64,000 nt of DNA from NCBI GenBank assembly GCA_000415965.1, contig KE356560.1, positions 2,560,900 to 2,624,899 of the forward strand, given 5' to 3'. A model generated the notes under the pieces. The model was not told the origin of the DNA. It did no database searches and saw only the letters and a list, made by a program, of their open reading frames with translations. The stretch's first letter is position 1, and each line of letters starts with the position of its first letter. Shown piece after piece: positions 36,306-46,416 of the stretch. This stretch comes from Haloquadratum walsbyi J07HQW1 (GTDB lineage: Archaea; Halobacteriota; Halobacteria; Halobacteriales; Haloferacaceae). Both the position numbers and the translations under genes were made by a program.

Positions 36306-37727
36306 ATGCTGCGATTGCTTCAGTACTCGGATGTTGAGAATGTATTCGACAATCCACAGCGAGCAGGACACCTTGCTGGAGCGATCAGGACTCGAAGTGA
36401 CGCTAATACAATCATCTGTGGGACCGGAGACAACACTGCACCAGGTGTCCTTGCATTAATCGACCGCGGACAGCAGGCATTGGAGCTATTTGAAGCAGTC
36501 AACACGGATGTTGAGACGTTCGGAAACCACGATTTCGATTTTGGAACTGAAGCGACACGGTCGATTGTCGCAGCCAGTCCACAGACATGGGTATCAACAA
36601 ATATCTATCATCAAGATGATGACGGAACTGCTGGGAAGCGATTTGCTGGAGATGATGTTGTTCCAACAACAATTGAATCGATAAATAAAGAAACGGTTGG
36701 ATTTATCGGCGTGACAGATCCAGCAACGCCGTCGTTGAATCCAATGGCTGATGAGCTTTATTTCACTGATCCATATAATGCAGCCGAAAAAGCAATTGAG
36801 ACCCTTCGAGCAAGTGATGTCGACTATATTGTTGCGCTCTCACATCTCGGAAGCGGGGATGATGAACTCGCACAACAGGGTGATATTGACGTTATTCTTG
36901 GCGGACATCTTCACACACAAAGACATGAGTGGATTGATGGGACGCTTTGTGTGCGACCGGGTGCGAGCGGCGAAGCAATTATCGAGGTGACACTCAACAA
37001 CGGAGACATTACTGCAACGCGACATGAGACAGCTAACGCCCCATTGGCGGATGATGTCGTTTCAGCGCTTCAGGGTCGGGTTGAGGCCGCTGGACTCGAT
37101 GAAGTCGTTGCACACACCTCACAGCCACTTGAGCGAACGCACAGTGAAGTCTTCGCGGGTGAATCACGGATTGGAAATTTCGTCGCTGACGCATATCGGT
37201 GGGCACTTGACACTGATATTGGACTGCAGAATAGCGGGGGGATCAGGAATGGTCCACCACTAGCTGGAGATATCACAGTTGCTGATCTTATGAGCGTCGT
37301 TCCATTCAATGAGCATATCGTCTGTGCGGAACTAACCGGGGAGACATTACATGCAGTGTTGCGTGAGTCGGCTGCATCAGTTGTTGATTTTGGTGAGCCA
37401 GGGTGGTGGCATAGCCACCTTTCAGGGGTAACAATCGTGTGGGACGATGATGCTGAAACAATACAGACAGTCTGTGTCAATAATCAGCCGATTGCTCCCG
37501 AGCAGTCGTATACGCTTGCAACATCAGCATATGTTCTCCATAGCGATCATGAGTTCCCAACACTCACTAATCGGCACCGTGTGGGAGAAGGTGGCATTCA
37601 GTTCGAGATCCTAATCGAGTACGCTCGCGAGCAGGGGATTGACGCAGCGATTGAGGGACGTGTCCAACGAATTGAGTCACTCGATAATGAGTTTGCATCA
37701 GAAGATTTGTGTGATAATAATAGGTGA
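36306..37727 (+). CDS. 5'-nucleotidase / cyclic phosphodiesterase family (UshA-like) metallophosphoesterase
   Basis: 473 residues. The calcineurin-like half holds 'TFGNHDFDFGTEATRSIV' (Gly-Asn-His-Asp), 'YIVALSHLGSGDDELAQQ' and 'VILGGHLHTQRHEWIDG' (Gly-His-x-His), all dimetal ligands, but the very first motif (usually Asp-x-His near 'h-h-h-x-x-x-D-h-H') reads 'LRLLQYSDVENVFDNPQR', where His is replaced by Glu. The C-terminal nucleotide-binding half is present (SRIGNFVADAYRWALDTDIG, 'LQNSGGIRNGPPLAG', 'GEPGWWHSHLSGVTIVWDDD'). No signal peptide is evident, unlike secreted UshA, so it may act in the cytoplasm on nucleotides or other phosphoesters. Confidence 0.85.
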   Translation: MLRLLQYSDVENVFDNPQRAGHLAGAIRTRSDANTIICGTGDNTAPGVLALIDRGQQALELFEAVNTDVETFGNHDFDFGTEATRSIVAASPQTWVSTNIYHQDDDGTAGKRFAGDDVVPTTIESINKETVGFIGVTDPATPSLNPMADELYFTDPYNAAEKAIETLRASDVDYIVALSHLGSGDDELAQQGDIDVILGGHLHTQRHEWIDGTLCVRPGASGEAIIEVTLNNGDITATRHETANAPLADDVVSALQGRVEAAGLDEVVAHTSQPLERTHSEVFAGESRIGNFVADAYRWALDTDIGLQNSGGIRNGPPLAGDITVADLMSVVPFNEHIVCAELTGETLHAVLRESAASVVDFGEPGWWHSHLSGVTIVWDDDAETIQTVCVNNQPIAPEQSYTLATSAYVLHSDHEFPTLTNRHRVGEGGIQFEILIEYAREQGIDAAIEGRVQRIESLDNEFASEDLCDNNR

Positions 37728-37959
37728 ATGCAGTATTGTCTAGACAAAGCAATCTGAGCAGGTGTTGATTGATGAAACCGAATAATGCTGGTATAGACAG
37801 AGTTGACCATGGGTCGGGTGACATCTGGCTTTTTTCATTCCCTCAGCCTATGTCGTAACTACTCCACGCAAAGCGATTTCCCCGGTCAACCGCCTCAGGG
37901 TCACATCAACATCAAAGCCCAGAAGTATCCGTCTTGAGTTTTGATGAAGACTGGTAATC
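37728..37959 (-). mobile_element. Probable right-end relic of an IS1341/IS605-type element
   Basis: Downstream (minus strand) of a TnpB C-terminal relic. Holds a degenerate copy of the 15101 hairpin at about 37808-37830 and, near 37875-37925, the recurring sequence GATGTGACCCTGAGGCGGTT. Decayed; exact ends cannot be set. Confidence 0.4.
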
Positions 37960-38160
37960 GATAAAACGCCTCGATCCAAACAGGCTCACCGTCCAAACAA
38001 ACAGTTAGGATATCGGAGTCCGGTAATCAACCGATCCACCGTCTACGCCAGCGTGATTCGCCCACAACCGCCACGCCAACTCACACTCGCGTTTCGGTCA
38101 GCGTGATCTTGCTGAACCTCGTACGACTTGTTCGTACACGACCTGCACTATTTTCATGTC
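37960..38160 (-). pseudogene. TnpB C-terminal relic (zinc finger and last RuvC motif)
   Basis: Minus strand encodes a Cys-x-x-Cys piece followed by 'SYEVQQDHADRNASVSWR', matching the end of haloarchaeal TnpB (second zinc-finger half and the last RuvC Asp in Asp-His-Ala-Asp-Arg-Asn). The rest of the gene is absent. This is the part that is missing from the TnpB fragment at 31017-31385. Confidence 0.6.
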
Positions 38161-38263
38161 TCTGTCATGGAATGAGATGACATAAATTATGAACGCTATT
38201 TTGTGACAGTATGATGATTGTTGCAAGTGGAAACGTTCAGGATGCGTGAGGGAGTCTGTATCA

Positions 38264-38680
38264 ATGATGACGCGTGTGGTTGTGCCGGTTCGATATCCGC
38301 TGACAGAGCACTCGCGGGCAACACTTGCTGAGGCTATCACAATTGCAGGAGAGCGAACTGCAGAATTGACTGTTCTTCATGTTGATCTGTATCAGCAAGG
38401 TGATGATGTCACCCGAGCGGAATTGAAGCGTGCTGCTGAGGCTGCTTTTGGTTCAATCGAGCGGGCACGGTATGTTGTTCGTCGCGGGTTTCTCGTTGAG
38501 GAGACCATCCTCGAAGAGGTCGCAGCAGATGACGCTGATATCGTTGTTATCGGCTCAAAACAGGTCAGTCGATGGCGACAGATGCTTCGACGGGTGATTG
38601 ATGATCCCGATATTGAATCATATCTGAAAGAGAAACTTGAGTGTACTGTGATCACTGTGCAACATAATAACATTGGATAA
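38264..38680 (+). CDS. Universal stress protein (UspA) family
   Basis: 139 residues. 'RVVVPVRYPLTEHSRATLAE' is the first strand and helix, 'AELTVLHVDLYQQGDDVTR' the second strand, and 'DADIVVIGSKQVSRWRQML' then 'LKEKLECTVITVQHN' fit the Gly-x2-Gly-x9-Gly ATP loop region only loosely: the loop has Gly-Ser-Lys but lacks the later glycines, so ATP binding is uncertain. Starts at ATG 38264 (a second ATG follows at 38267). Confidence 0.78.
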   Translation: MMTRVVVPVRYPLTEHSRATLAEAITIAGERTAELTVLHVDLYQQGDDVTRAELKRAAEAAFGSIERARYVVRRGFLVEETILEEVAADDADIVVIGSKQVSRWRQMLRRVIDDPDIESYLKEKLECTVITVQHNNIG

Positions 38681-39202
38681 GCTATCGTTGTTGATTGACT
38701 GAATACAATATAGTACGGACTCAGAGTTCAACCGAATTGACGCTCTTCAAGAAATAGTGTCTGTTTCGATAACGAAGCAAAGCAGGTAGTGGGGATTTAG
38801 TTGTGGAGTCGGGATCGGATGCAGTCCTAATAAAGTCGATATGAATAGTTATGCGCCATTCCAGCGTCATTCATAGAGACGGAACAGGACAGGCACGGAT
38901 GTAGTGTGCATCAAAGAACCTCACGCGAGACATTCATCGGAGAGAAATGAGCCATCACTCACACCGCGACACCAGTGTTGTCAGGTTTCATGGGTAACTC
39001 AGCCACGTTTCTCGTAGGACAGAGAGGATCTTATATCAATATATCGACAACTCAGAAGCGATGTTCGTCTCAAACCTGCGAGGAGGGAGTTCGTCAGACA
39101 GCTTACTCAGTATCCTCGCAACTGTCTCCTCATATAGGTGGCAAATCACTACCTCTGGCATAGACAGATGGAATCGTCTTTGTTGAGACATATGCGCTGA
39201 AT
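38681..39202. other. Gene-poor gap
   Basis: 522 bases between convergent genes. The frames are short and lack family resemblance; no repeat copy or hairpin of note. Confidence 0.4.
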
Positions 39203-40321
39203 CTATCGGAAAGACATGAGCCGATTATCCAGAGTCGCTATGAGTGTTAGTGTTAGTGTTATGTTGTATTTGTTTGTATTTTGGTTTACATTCCCATTCT
39301 CACGAGCCTCTGCATTCATGTGTGAGGTGGTTGATGATTTACCATTGGCTGGACCGGTTTGAACGGTTGCATCAAGAGACCCGCTTGTGTGATCGAAAAC
39401 AAGATGCCGATGAGGATATGGAAATTCAAGTTCTGCTGCATCCTCCTGAAATCGTGACCAAATAGCGTCCGCAACGTCGGATTCAACCGCTGGAAGTTTG
39501 TACGGTCGCATAACCCAGTACCGAAGTCGAAGCACAATACCGTCATCTCCAAATGAATCAAGAAACACGGTCGGGCGAGCTGGGTATCGGGCGTTCCCCA
39601 CACGAATATCCGGACCGCCTTCGATGACATCATCAACACTCGCTGCAGCGCGTTGAATCAACTCACGAGCCCGCTCAAGATCAGACTCGTAAGTAACAGC
39701 AATATCAAGCGTCTGTCGAACGCGCTCATCTTCTGCTGAGAAGTTTGTCACGAGTTGTTCACGAATAGACGAGTTTGGAACCACGAGAAATGTATTATCG
39801 AGTGTGAATATTTTGGTATATCTGATCGTAATATCATCGACAAATCCGCGCCGTCCATCGTCAAGCTCAATCATATCACCAATCTCATATGGTTGATCCG
39901 CAAGAATAAACAGTCCATTGATAATACTTCCAGCGATTGGTGCAAGAACAATACCGAGAACTGCAGAAAAGACAGTCACCGACAGAACAATATCACCAAC
40001 TTGTAATCCAACAACACTTGCTGCGAGTGCAACAGTAAACAGAACAATGCTTGAACGAACAAGACGAAGCGCTGTCTGCGCGACGCTTTGTCGTTGAAAC
40101 CGACGAGCGACTGGTCGTCCGATTAACCGGGTGATATATCGTGAGAGGACAATCCCGATAATAATGACTACAAGTGCAACCGCCCATCGCCACCCCGGAA
40201 ACTGAAGCCATTGTGGAATGACGTTCATAGATGATGTATTCATCGAAGGCGTCGGTGTCTGCGTTTGAATTGGCAACAAAATCTGTGTCAGCACTGCTGT
40301 CTGAGAGAGACTCATAAACAC
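39203..40321 (-). CDS. Mechanosensitive channel, MscS family
   Basis: Opens under membrane tension to release solutes in hypo-osmotic shock. 372 residues: an N-terminal Gln/Thr/Pro stretch, three membrane helices (WAVALVVIIIGIVLS, SIVLFTVALAASVVGL, VFSAVLGIVLAPIAGSIING, the last being the pore-lining TM3), then the beta domain with 'ADQPYEIGDMIELDDGRRGF' and 'NTFLVVPNSSIREQLVTNFS', and the alpha/beta vestibule. The C-terminal about 70 residues are Asn/Thr-rich and not part of the channel. Start could also be the Met two codons later. Confidence 0.9.
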   Translation of the reverse strand: MFMSLSQTAVLTQILLPIQTQTPTPSMNTSSMNVIPQWLQFPGWRWAVALVVIIIGIVLSRYITRLIGRPVARRFQRQSVAQTALRLVRSSIVLFTVALAASVVGLQVGDIVLSVTVFSAVLGIVLAPIAGSIINGLFILADQPYEIGDMIELDDGRRGFVDDITIRYTKIFTLDNTFLVVPNSSIREQLVTNFSAEDERVRQTLDIAVTYESDLERARELIQRAAASVDDVIEGGPDIRVGNARYPARPTVFLDSFGDDGIVLRLRYWVMRPYKLPAVESDVADAIWSRFQEDAAELEFPYPHRHLVFDHTSGSLDATVQTGPANGKSSTTSHMNAEARENGNVNQNTNKYNITLTLTLIATLDNRLMSFR

Positions 40322-40729
40322 CGATTGTTCCAGTAAAGATAGATACTTAATTATATCCTCTCATTCTGTGGTGATTGATGTCGCGTTGATAATCATATAG
40401 TAATTTCTGATTAGTATCGCCCGAGGCAGGCGACATTCAGATGTCCGGACAACGATTACTGGATGGGCAAGTGTCAATCAGACATCAGTGAGGCGATATA
40501 TGTCGCAGACCGCTCCTCAGCGGAAAGAGTCGTTTCAGAGAACACGAAGACGACGATGACTCGGCTGAGGATGTGGCGGGATTCCCGCGTCCTCAGGCGC
40601 GGGAGGAGGGCAAAATATCAAATCTGACTGTGGTCGTGTCCGCGTGTCGGATGTCAGATACACAATTCTGAATACTATGCTACTCGAAATATAGTAAATA
40701 GTAAGTCATTTCAGATAACATATATTGGT
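40322..40729. other. Gap with an IS605-type end relic
   Basis: At 40565-40596 CTGAGGA pairs with TCCTCAG around an inner GCGGG/CCCGC; it is followed by CAGGCGCGGGAGGAGG, like the end of haloarchaeal TnpB elements where the guide-RNA scaffold lies. No tnpB is attached. The remaining 130 bases are the AT-rich promoter of the TrmB gene. Confidence 0.45.
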
Positions 40730-41791
40730 ATGCCAGAAGACCTGCATGTGACGATGGAACAAGTAGGCGAGCGGTTCAATCTTGGCGAATATGAGATTGA
40801 TGCATATCTTGCAGTGCTTGAGCATGCACAATTAACTGCCTCCGAGATTGCAGATCGGACCGAAATCCCACAGCCACGGGTTTATGATACCGTTCGTAGT
40901 CTCTCTGACCGCGGACTTGTCGAGTTACGTGAGTCACGACCAATGAAAATCGTCGCTGTTGATCCCGATGATGCGTTTGAGAATGTTCAAACGTCACTTG
41001 AGGAGTTAATCGCCGAGCTTGAGGCTCGATACACTGCCCCAGCACGCGATACCGAAGCTGTGTCACTCGTGAAATCGCGGTCAACGATTCTTCGATATAT
41101 TGAGGAAATAATTCATAACGCCGAGTATGAACTCGTGCTCTCGCTTACTCCAGAGTTACTCAGGCGGTTTCAAGACGATCTTGCAGTCGCGATTGATGCG
41201 GGAGTCAGTATCGATCTTCTCTTGACGCCCCTTTCACGTGCTCCTAATCCATCGGAATTCGACTATCTCGAGGTCGCGACGGTTACTCGGGCACGTCGGG
41301 GAATTACAACACCTGTGCTTGCGGTGGCAGATGGCAACTACTCGATTTATGCAACACAGGACGCGCTTCGGGACGACCGCGATCGATATGGTGTTATTTT
41401 CAATCGCTCTGCGCTTGGATTCCTCGTTTCAGGATTCTTTGGAACGGTACTTTGGTCAACAGCTGAGACGCTTGCGGATGATGGTAAACAGCGACCATTC
41501 CCACGTCGATATGCATCGATTCGCCGCGCTGTGAAGGATATTCGTGAGCTTGAGGGAACATTCTACGCGTCAGTGTCGGGGCGCGATATTGAAACGAGTG
41601 AGCCAGTCGTTGCTGAGGGCCGGGTTGTAACCACGACATTCGAAGAAACAGAAGAAATAGCAGCAATCCGGCTTGAAACCGAGGATGGCGTCGTCGATAT
41701 TGGTGGACTCGTCGCAGCACTTGAGGATATTGAAGCCCAACAGGTCGTTCTTGACCGTGATGGGATACCAAATCGAACACAGTTCGAATAA
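40730..41791 (+). CDS. TrmB-family sugar-responsive transcription regulator
   Basis: 353 residues. N-terminal winged helix: '[20 protein letters not shown]', '[20 protein letters not shown]', '[20 protein letters not shown]'. A coiled linker and the phospholipase-D-like effector domain follow ('[20 protein letters not shown]', '[18 protein letters not shown]'), then a C-terminal beta domain ([20 protein letters not shown]). This is the full TrmB architecture, which in haloarchaea controls glycolytic and gluconeogenic genes by binding sugar. No target operon is adjacent. Confidence 0.9.
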   Translation: MPEDLHVTMEQVGERFNLGEYEIDAYLAVLEHAQLTASEIADRTEIPQPRVYDTVRSLSDRGLVELRESRPMKIVAVDPDDAFENVQTSLEELIAELEARYTAPARDTEAVSLVKSRSTILRYIEEIIHNAEYELVLSLTPELLRRFQDDLAVAIDAGVSIDLLLTPLSRAPNPSEFDYLEVATVTRARRGITTPVLAVADGNYSIYATQDALRDDRDRYGVIFNRSALGFLVSGFFGTVLWSTAETLADDGKQRPFPRRYASIRRAVKDIRELEGTFYASVSGRDIETSEPVVAEGRVVTTTFEETEEIAAIRLETEDGVVDIGGLVAALEDIEAQQVVLDRDGIPNRTQFE

Positions 41792-41798
41792 GAGTGAA

Positions 41799-41944
41799 TG
41801 ACAGTCATTGGCAATATGCTCACTGCGTCTCTTCGAGAACATACTCATTTCACCTGGAACGCCTACTTGCACGCTCCGCTTTGCTGCGAAGAAAGAAACA
41901 GACACTGAAACTGAAACTGAAACTCACGGTCCTAGCGAGTGATA
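41799..41944 (-). repeat. MITE-like repeat, copy F (diverged)
   Basis: In reverse orientation: TGACAGTCATTGGCAATATG at the left, ACTCACGGTCCTAGCGAGTG at the right, and GGAACGC...GCTCCGC inside. It carries an extra CTGAAACTGAAACTGAAACT run. It lies between the trmB-type gene and the RHH gene, whose TATA box starts 45 bases after it. Confidence 0.65.
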
Positions 41945-41988
41945 AATTACAAACTGACAGAGCTCGATACTGCTTTTCGACGCAAAAG

Positions 41989-41996
41989 ATATATAC
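41989..41996 (+). promoter_or_regulatory. TATA box fixing the GTG start at 42020
   Basis: GATATATA centred on 41993, 27 bases before GTG 42020, the expected distance for a leaderless haloarchaeal transcript. Confidence 0.55.
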
Positions 41997-42019
41997 TCAA
42001 TCTCAAAACATCACATATA

Positions 42020-42448
42020 GTGTCAAAACAAACTGTCCGCTTCCCTGATGAGGTCGTTGAGTCGGTTGAGTCACATGTAGGTGATGAAGAATTTACCAGT
42101 ATATCAGAGTTTCATCGCTTTGCGATTGAGCATCTGTTGTGTCAACTTGACCCCGAGTATGAGCCGGTTATTCAGGAATATAAGGAAATCAAGCGCTCAA
42201 CGGTGTATACGGGAGACACAACAACGCCACAAGGTGTCGGACGGGCGGATGAGAGAGGTGAATTTCTTCAGACAGCTGGTCGCGTCCGTCAGTATGCACT
42301 TCGCGGTGATATTGAGACGGCATATGAGCTTATTGATAACCGATATGACCCGAGTAGCCCAATGTCGATGTTCCTCGATTTAATCGTTCGAGGTGCCGCA
42401 GGAACGCAGCGATCCGACGATAATCATTCTTCACTGCACACAGAATGA
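42020..42448 (+). CDS. Ribbon-helix-helix (CopG-like) regulator with C-terminal helical domain
   Basis: 142 residues from GTG 42020. 'KQTVRFPDEVVESVESHVGD' is the beta strand and first helix, 'FTSISEFHRFAIEHLLCQLD' the second helix, as in RHH repressors. The C-terminal 70 residues ('GEFLQTAGRVRQYALRGDIE', 'TAYELIDNRYDPSSPMSMFL') are helical and may bind a ligand or partner. The longer frame from 41939 spans the promoter and is rejected. Divergent from nothing; target unknown. Confidence 0.72.
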   Translation: MSKQTVRFPDEVVESVESHVGDEEFTSISEFHRFAIEHLLCQLDPEYEPVIQEYKEIKRSTVYTGDTTTPQGVGRADERGEFLQTAGRVRQYALRGDIETAYELIDNRYDPSSPMSMFLDLIVRGAAGTQRSDDNHSSLHTE

Positions 42449-43137
42449 ACTGTTGTCGGGGCAATTGAGCTGTGAGAGTGACGACCTTTCTTTTTACTTC
42501 AGAGTTCTTTGATTTTTACTTGATCCTGTCTCCCTGCGGATTACTCCGACGCGATTTGTCGAATATACCCGATCATCATCGCTGTGATGATCCGAGTAGC
42601 GCATATTGCTCATATTTTTGTCCTCCGTGCGACACTGATAGACTGGTGTCAGGGTTGCAGTCACGGTTACAGTTACACAGTCACAATCACAAGTAGTGTG
42701 GACTTGGTTATTGTATTCTCGACAGTCAACTCACTTCGGTTGCTCTCGCGATTACTCTCTGCCCGTTCATGTTTGTGGATATCTCCTGAGAGTCTGTCGC
42801 ACGGAGTGCCGTCGAGTGATCAGGGAGCAGCAAGGGGCACATCTGGATTACTGGAGTAAGAAACCGGTGGGTTGGTCAAGCCGGGGTAAGATTCTCTGCC
42901 GTCCGATACCATCTTGTGTATCCTACTCGTTTTATCAATAGATATGGCTCGCTCGACAGATTCTTGTCTGAGGTTACCCCGGATGCGAAATGTTAACTCA
43001 CTCTTGCGATATCCATCGCAAGTTTTGATATTGATTTCTGATATGTCATACTGTGGTCGTTCTGGCTCTGGTTCTGGTTCTGTTCCTGTTATCGGTAAGC
43101 AACGAAACAGCTGGAATATCCTCACTGCATTACTCCA
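42449..43137. other. Long gene-free gap before rfcB
   Basis: 689 bases with no convincing gene. Simple-sequence patches near 42655-42695 (CAGTCACGGTTACAGTTACACAGTC type) and 43060-43090 (TCTGGTTCTGGTTCTG). I see no hairpin or MITE copy. Confidence 0.4.
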
Positions 43138-44685
43138 ATGACTGATTGGACCGAGCGATACCGACCAACGACGTTATCTGCGGTTCGGGGAAACGACACT
43201 GCCCGAGATGAGTTTATTGAATGGGCAGAATCGTGGGATGATCATCGTGAGCCAGTCGTGCTTCATGGTGCGCCCGGAGTTGGGAAAACTTCAGCCGCAC
43301 ATGCACTTGCAAGCGATATGGACTGGGAGACTGTCGAGCTCAACGCCTCGGATCAACGGACGAGCGACGTTATTGAGCGGCTTGCTGGACGAGCAGCAAA
43401 AAACGCGACACTTGCCGGTGCGGCAAGCAGAACCGAAAGCACCCGGCAGCTGATTATCATGGATGAGGCTGATAATATACATTATCAGTATGACCGCGGA
43501 GGCAAACAGGCTGTCACGACCCTCCTGAAGGATGCAAGTCAGCCGATTGTCCTCATCGCGAATGAGTATTATGATATGTCGAGAGGACTTCGCAACGCTG
43601 CTCAGGAAATCGAGTTTCGTGATATCTCCGCGCGTTCGATCGTCCCTGTTTTGAGAAATATTCTTCGGAAGGAGAATATCGAATTTGAGCAGGCAGCACT
43701 CACACAGATTGCTGAGGCAAACAGCGGTGACCTCCGTGCGGCGATTAAAGATCTCCAGACGACTGTTGAGGGCAGCGATCGCATCACCGTCGATGATGTC
43801 AAAACAGGTGGTCGCGATCAAGCGATGGGTATCTTTTCGTTCCTCGATAGCGTTCTGAAAGAGGATCCGGCTGAGGAAGCACTTCAGAACTCATATGACG
43901 TCGATGAAACACCTGAGGACCTCCTGAAATGGATTGAGGACAAGGTGCCGCTCGTGTATGATGACGCCGAGCTTGCGCGAGCGTATGAATTTCTCTCAAA
44001 TGCGGACATCTGGACAAATCGCGTGTACGCGACCGATTACAATTACCGCTGGTGGCGGTATGCAACTGATAATCTCGCTGCGGGAGTCGCAGCCGCCCGT
44101 GAAACACAGCGAGGTGGATGGACACGGTATGGCGGTGCCCCGTATCGCTCAACACGTGATTCGACTCGCGATGAGGTGGTGCGTGAGGTTGCGGAGGCTG
44201 GTGGGTTTTCGATGGCAACAGCCCGCACAGCGGTGATACCGTTTTTATCTGCGATAACGCGTCTGTGTAAACCTCGATCACTCACTGTTGATATGGCGGC
44301 ATGGTATGAACTTGATGAGGCTGGTGTATCCTATATTACAGGGAGCGGTGAAACAACAAAGAAGGTAGCTTCCATTGTTGAAGATGCGACCGAACGCCGA
44401 AGCGAGGCGCTTGAGGCTCATGCTGGGAGTGCGTTCACTGAGACAGAAGAACAAGAACAAGATCAAAATCAATCAACGGTGAATCAAGACACGAAGACGG
44501 ACACGCAGTCCCCTGACGGTGTTGAGACCGCCACAAAAACAGGTGATGATGATTATGCGCAATCGGCCGGGACTGAGGAGAGAGACGCCAGTGCCACAGA
44601 GTCAGCATCTGATACGGACACAAGCGCAGATGCAGATACTGAAACTGAAGATGATGGTCAGGCTGGTCTTTCAGAATTCATGTAA
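43138..44685 (+). CDS. rfcB: Replication factor C, large subunit
   Basis: Clamp-loader subunit that with RfcS opens PCNA and loads it on DNA. 515 residues: RFC box and Walker A 'VVLHGAPGVGKTSAAHALAS', Walker B 'QLIIMDEADNIHYQYDRGG', sensor 1 'PIVLIANEYYDMSRGLRN', sensor 2 'NSGDLRAAIKDLQTTVEGSD', then collar domain (EDLLKWIEDKVPLVYDDAEL). After residue 430 it turns into about 85 residues of Asp/Glu/Thr/Gln low complexity and ends GQAGLSEFM, which fits a PCNA-interacting peptide (Q-x-x-L-x-x-F-h). So the tail may be a tether to the clamp. Confidence 0.93.
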   Translation: MTDWTERYRPTTLSAVRGNDTARDEFIEWAESWDDHREPVVLHGAPGVGKTSAAHALASDMDWETVELNASDQRTSDVIERLAGRAAKNATLAGAASRTESTRQLIIMDEADNIHYQYDRGGKQAVTTLLKDASQPIVLIANEYYDMSRGLRNAAQEIEFRDISARSIVPVLRNILRKENIEFEQAALTQIAEANSGDLRAAIKDLQTTVEGSDRITVDDVKTGGRDQAMGIFSFLDSVLKEDPAEEALQNSYDVDETPEDLLKWIEDKVPLVYDDAELARAYEFLSNADIWTNRVYATDYNYRWWRYATDNLAAGVAAARETQRGGWTRYGGAPYRSTRDSTRDEVVREVAEAGGFSMATARTAVIPFLSAITRLCKPRSLTVDMAAWYELDEAGVSYITGSGETTKKVASIVEDATERRSEALEAHAGSAFTETEEQEQDQNQSTVNQDTKTDTQSPDGVETATKTGDDDYAQSAGTEERDASATESASDTDTSADADTETEDDGQAGLSEFM

Positions 44686-44747
44686 TAAGCTGTTTGAGTT
44701 GAACGATGAGATGGATGACACGGAGAGTCAGTTTTTCAGGGAGTAGA

Positions 44748-45482
44748 TTATAATAATTTTGAAAGGAACTGTTGTCCGCGCGCGGTTGATGGGTTCTCAA
44801 AGAATGACGTTGGAGAAGCACTCTCGACAATTCGACCATCAGCCATCAACACAACACGGTCGCCAACCTCACGAGCGAATCCCATCTCATGAGTGACAAC
44901 CATCATTGTCATACCATCAGTTGCAAGATCTCGCATCACACCGAGCACCTCTCCGACGAGTTCTGGGTCAAGCGCGCTTGTCACCTCATCAAAAAGCATT
45001 ACCTTTGGATCCATCGCAAGCGCACGGGCGATTGCAACACGCTGTTTCTGCCCACCAGATAACTGATTGGGGTATGACGATGACTGATCAAACAGACCAA
45101 CTTCATCAAGTAAATTTTCAGCGCGCTGTGTTGCCTCCTTATCAGGAAGATCTCTAACCTTTCGTGGTGCGAGAGTGACATTTTCAAGTGCCGTTTTATG
45201 TGGGAATAGATTGAATGACTGAAAAACCATCCCGATCCGCTGGCGAAGTCTGTTGACATCAGCATCCGGTGCTGAGATTGATTGTCCATCAAGACGTATC
45301 TCGCCGTTTTGAATTTCTTCAAGCCGGTTGGCACATCGGAGTAGTGTTGATTTTCCTGAACCAGAAGGACCGACAACGACGCAAACCTCGCTGGTATCGA
45401 TATTGAGCGTGATATCCTTCAGGACGTGTGTTTCTCCAAAATATTTGTCAATCCCATCAAACTGCAGGAGTGCATCATTCAT
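44748..45482 (-). CDS. Polar amino-acid ABC transporter, ATPase
   Basis: 244 residues from ATG 45482. Walker A 'VCVVVGPSGSGKSTLLRCAN', Q-loop 'IGMVFQSFNLFPHKTALENV', signature 'YPNQLSGGQKQRVAIARALA', Walker B 'KVMLFDEVTSALDPELVGEV', H-loop 'MMVVTHEMGFAREVGDRVVL': the GlnQ/HisP subfamily. Its start overlaps the permease stop by eight bases, so the two are coupled. The longer frame upstream lies inside the permease gene and is discarded. Confidence 0.93.
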   Translation of the reverse strand: MNDALLQFDGIDKYFGETHVLKDITLNIDTSEVCVVVGPSGSGKSTLLRCANRLEEIQNGEIRLDGQSISAPDADVNRLRQRIGMVFQSFNLFPHKTALENVTLAPRKVRDLPDKEATQRAENLLDEVGLFDQSSSYPNQLSGGQKQRVAIARALAMDPKVMLFDEVTSALDPELVGEVLGVMRDLATDGMTMMVVTHEMGFAREVGDRVVLMADGRIVESASPTSFFENPSTARGQQFLSKLL

Positions 45483-46329
45483 TTGTGTCACCACCCCAGT
45501 CGGCGCGCGATTCAAGATACCCAACAAGTCGTCCCATTGGAACAGTGATTGAAAGGTATGCAATCGCCACCAGCAACAGTGGCGTCCATGGGTCAAATGT
45601 TGCGCTATTGACATCGCGGAACTGTTGAATCAGTTCTGGAATTGCAATGACGGTAAGCAACGAGGTATCTTTGACTAAGATAATTTGATCATTACCGATG
45701 GCTGCAAGCGCGTTTCGCCACGCTTGCGGGATAACAACCTCGCGCATCGCTTGAACATATCCCATACCGAGTGACCGTGCGGCCTCCATTTGACCATCTG
45801 GGACCGCACCAATACCACCACGAACTGCCTCACCAACATATGCGGCGTGATTAAGTGTCAGTGATATAACTGCTGTTGGAAGTCCCCATCCCTGGATTGG
45901 AAAGGTCCCCGGCCAGAGGGTCGGAATACCGAAGTAGACCACAAAAATCTGAAACAATAACGGTGTTCCACGAAAGAATTGGACGTATGCAGCCGAGATA
46001 CCACGAGTGATATTTGTTTTTGAGACGCGAGCTAATCCGACAAAAATACCCGCAGTAACGGAAAGCACACTGCTGGCGACAACAATCCCAAGGACAAGTC
46101 CATATGCACCGATAAACTGCGGGAGGATTGTGGGAATCAACCCATAACTAATCTGTGATGTGAGGATATACGCGATGAGCAGGATGACACCAAGTGCGAA
46201 AAGACTCGATATCCCGACGCCAACGCGTCTGAGGACAGCATCATCGAAGAATCGATCATCTGCAACAACTGTTTGGGTATCCGTGTCTGTCTCTGTGTCT
46301 GAAGTTGCGCCTGAGTATGAATCAGCCAT
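45475..46329 (-). CDS. Polar amino-acid ABC transporter, permease
   Basis: 284 residues with about five to six membrane helices and the HisMQ-type cytoplasmic EAA loop 'GQMEAARSLGMGYVQAMREV' followed by 'VIPQAWRNALAAIGNDQIIL'. 'YVQFFRGTPLLFQIFVVYFG' is the usual RGTPLL motif before the loop. The first 25 residues are a Thr/Asp-rich low-complexity cap. One permease gene only, so a homodimer is likely. Middle gene of the binding protein - permease - ATPase operon. Confidence 0.93.
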   Translation of the reverse strand: MADSYSGATSDTETDTDTQTVVADDRFFDDAVLRRVGVGISSLFALGVILLIAYILTSQISYGLIPTILPQFIGAYGLVLGIVVASSVLSVTAGIFVGLARVSKTNITRGISAAYVQFFRGTPLLFQIFVVYFGIPTLWPGTFPIQGWGLPTAVISLTLNHAAYVGEAVRGGIGAVPDGQMEAARSLGMGYVQAMREVVIPQAWRNALAAIGNDQIILVKDTSLLTVIAIPELIQQFRDVNSATFDPWTPLLLVAIAYLSITVPMGRLVGYLESRADWGGDTNE

Positions 46330-46416
46330 TATTGAATAGCAACGAAAACGTATGGGTAAATCTGGGTGTATATTGTCGTTTATCGACGGTGAATCGAGAG
46401 TGTAGCGTTGTATGTG

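Noticed and set aside
38975-39163. 62-codon plus-strand frame in the gap after the UspA gene
   Set aside because: Composition unlike other proteins here, no start signal, no resemblance.
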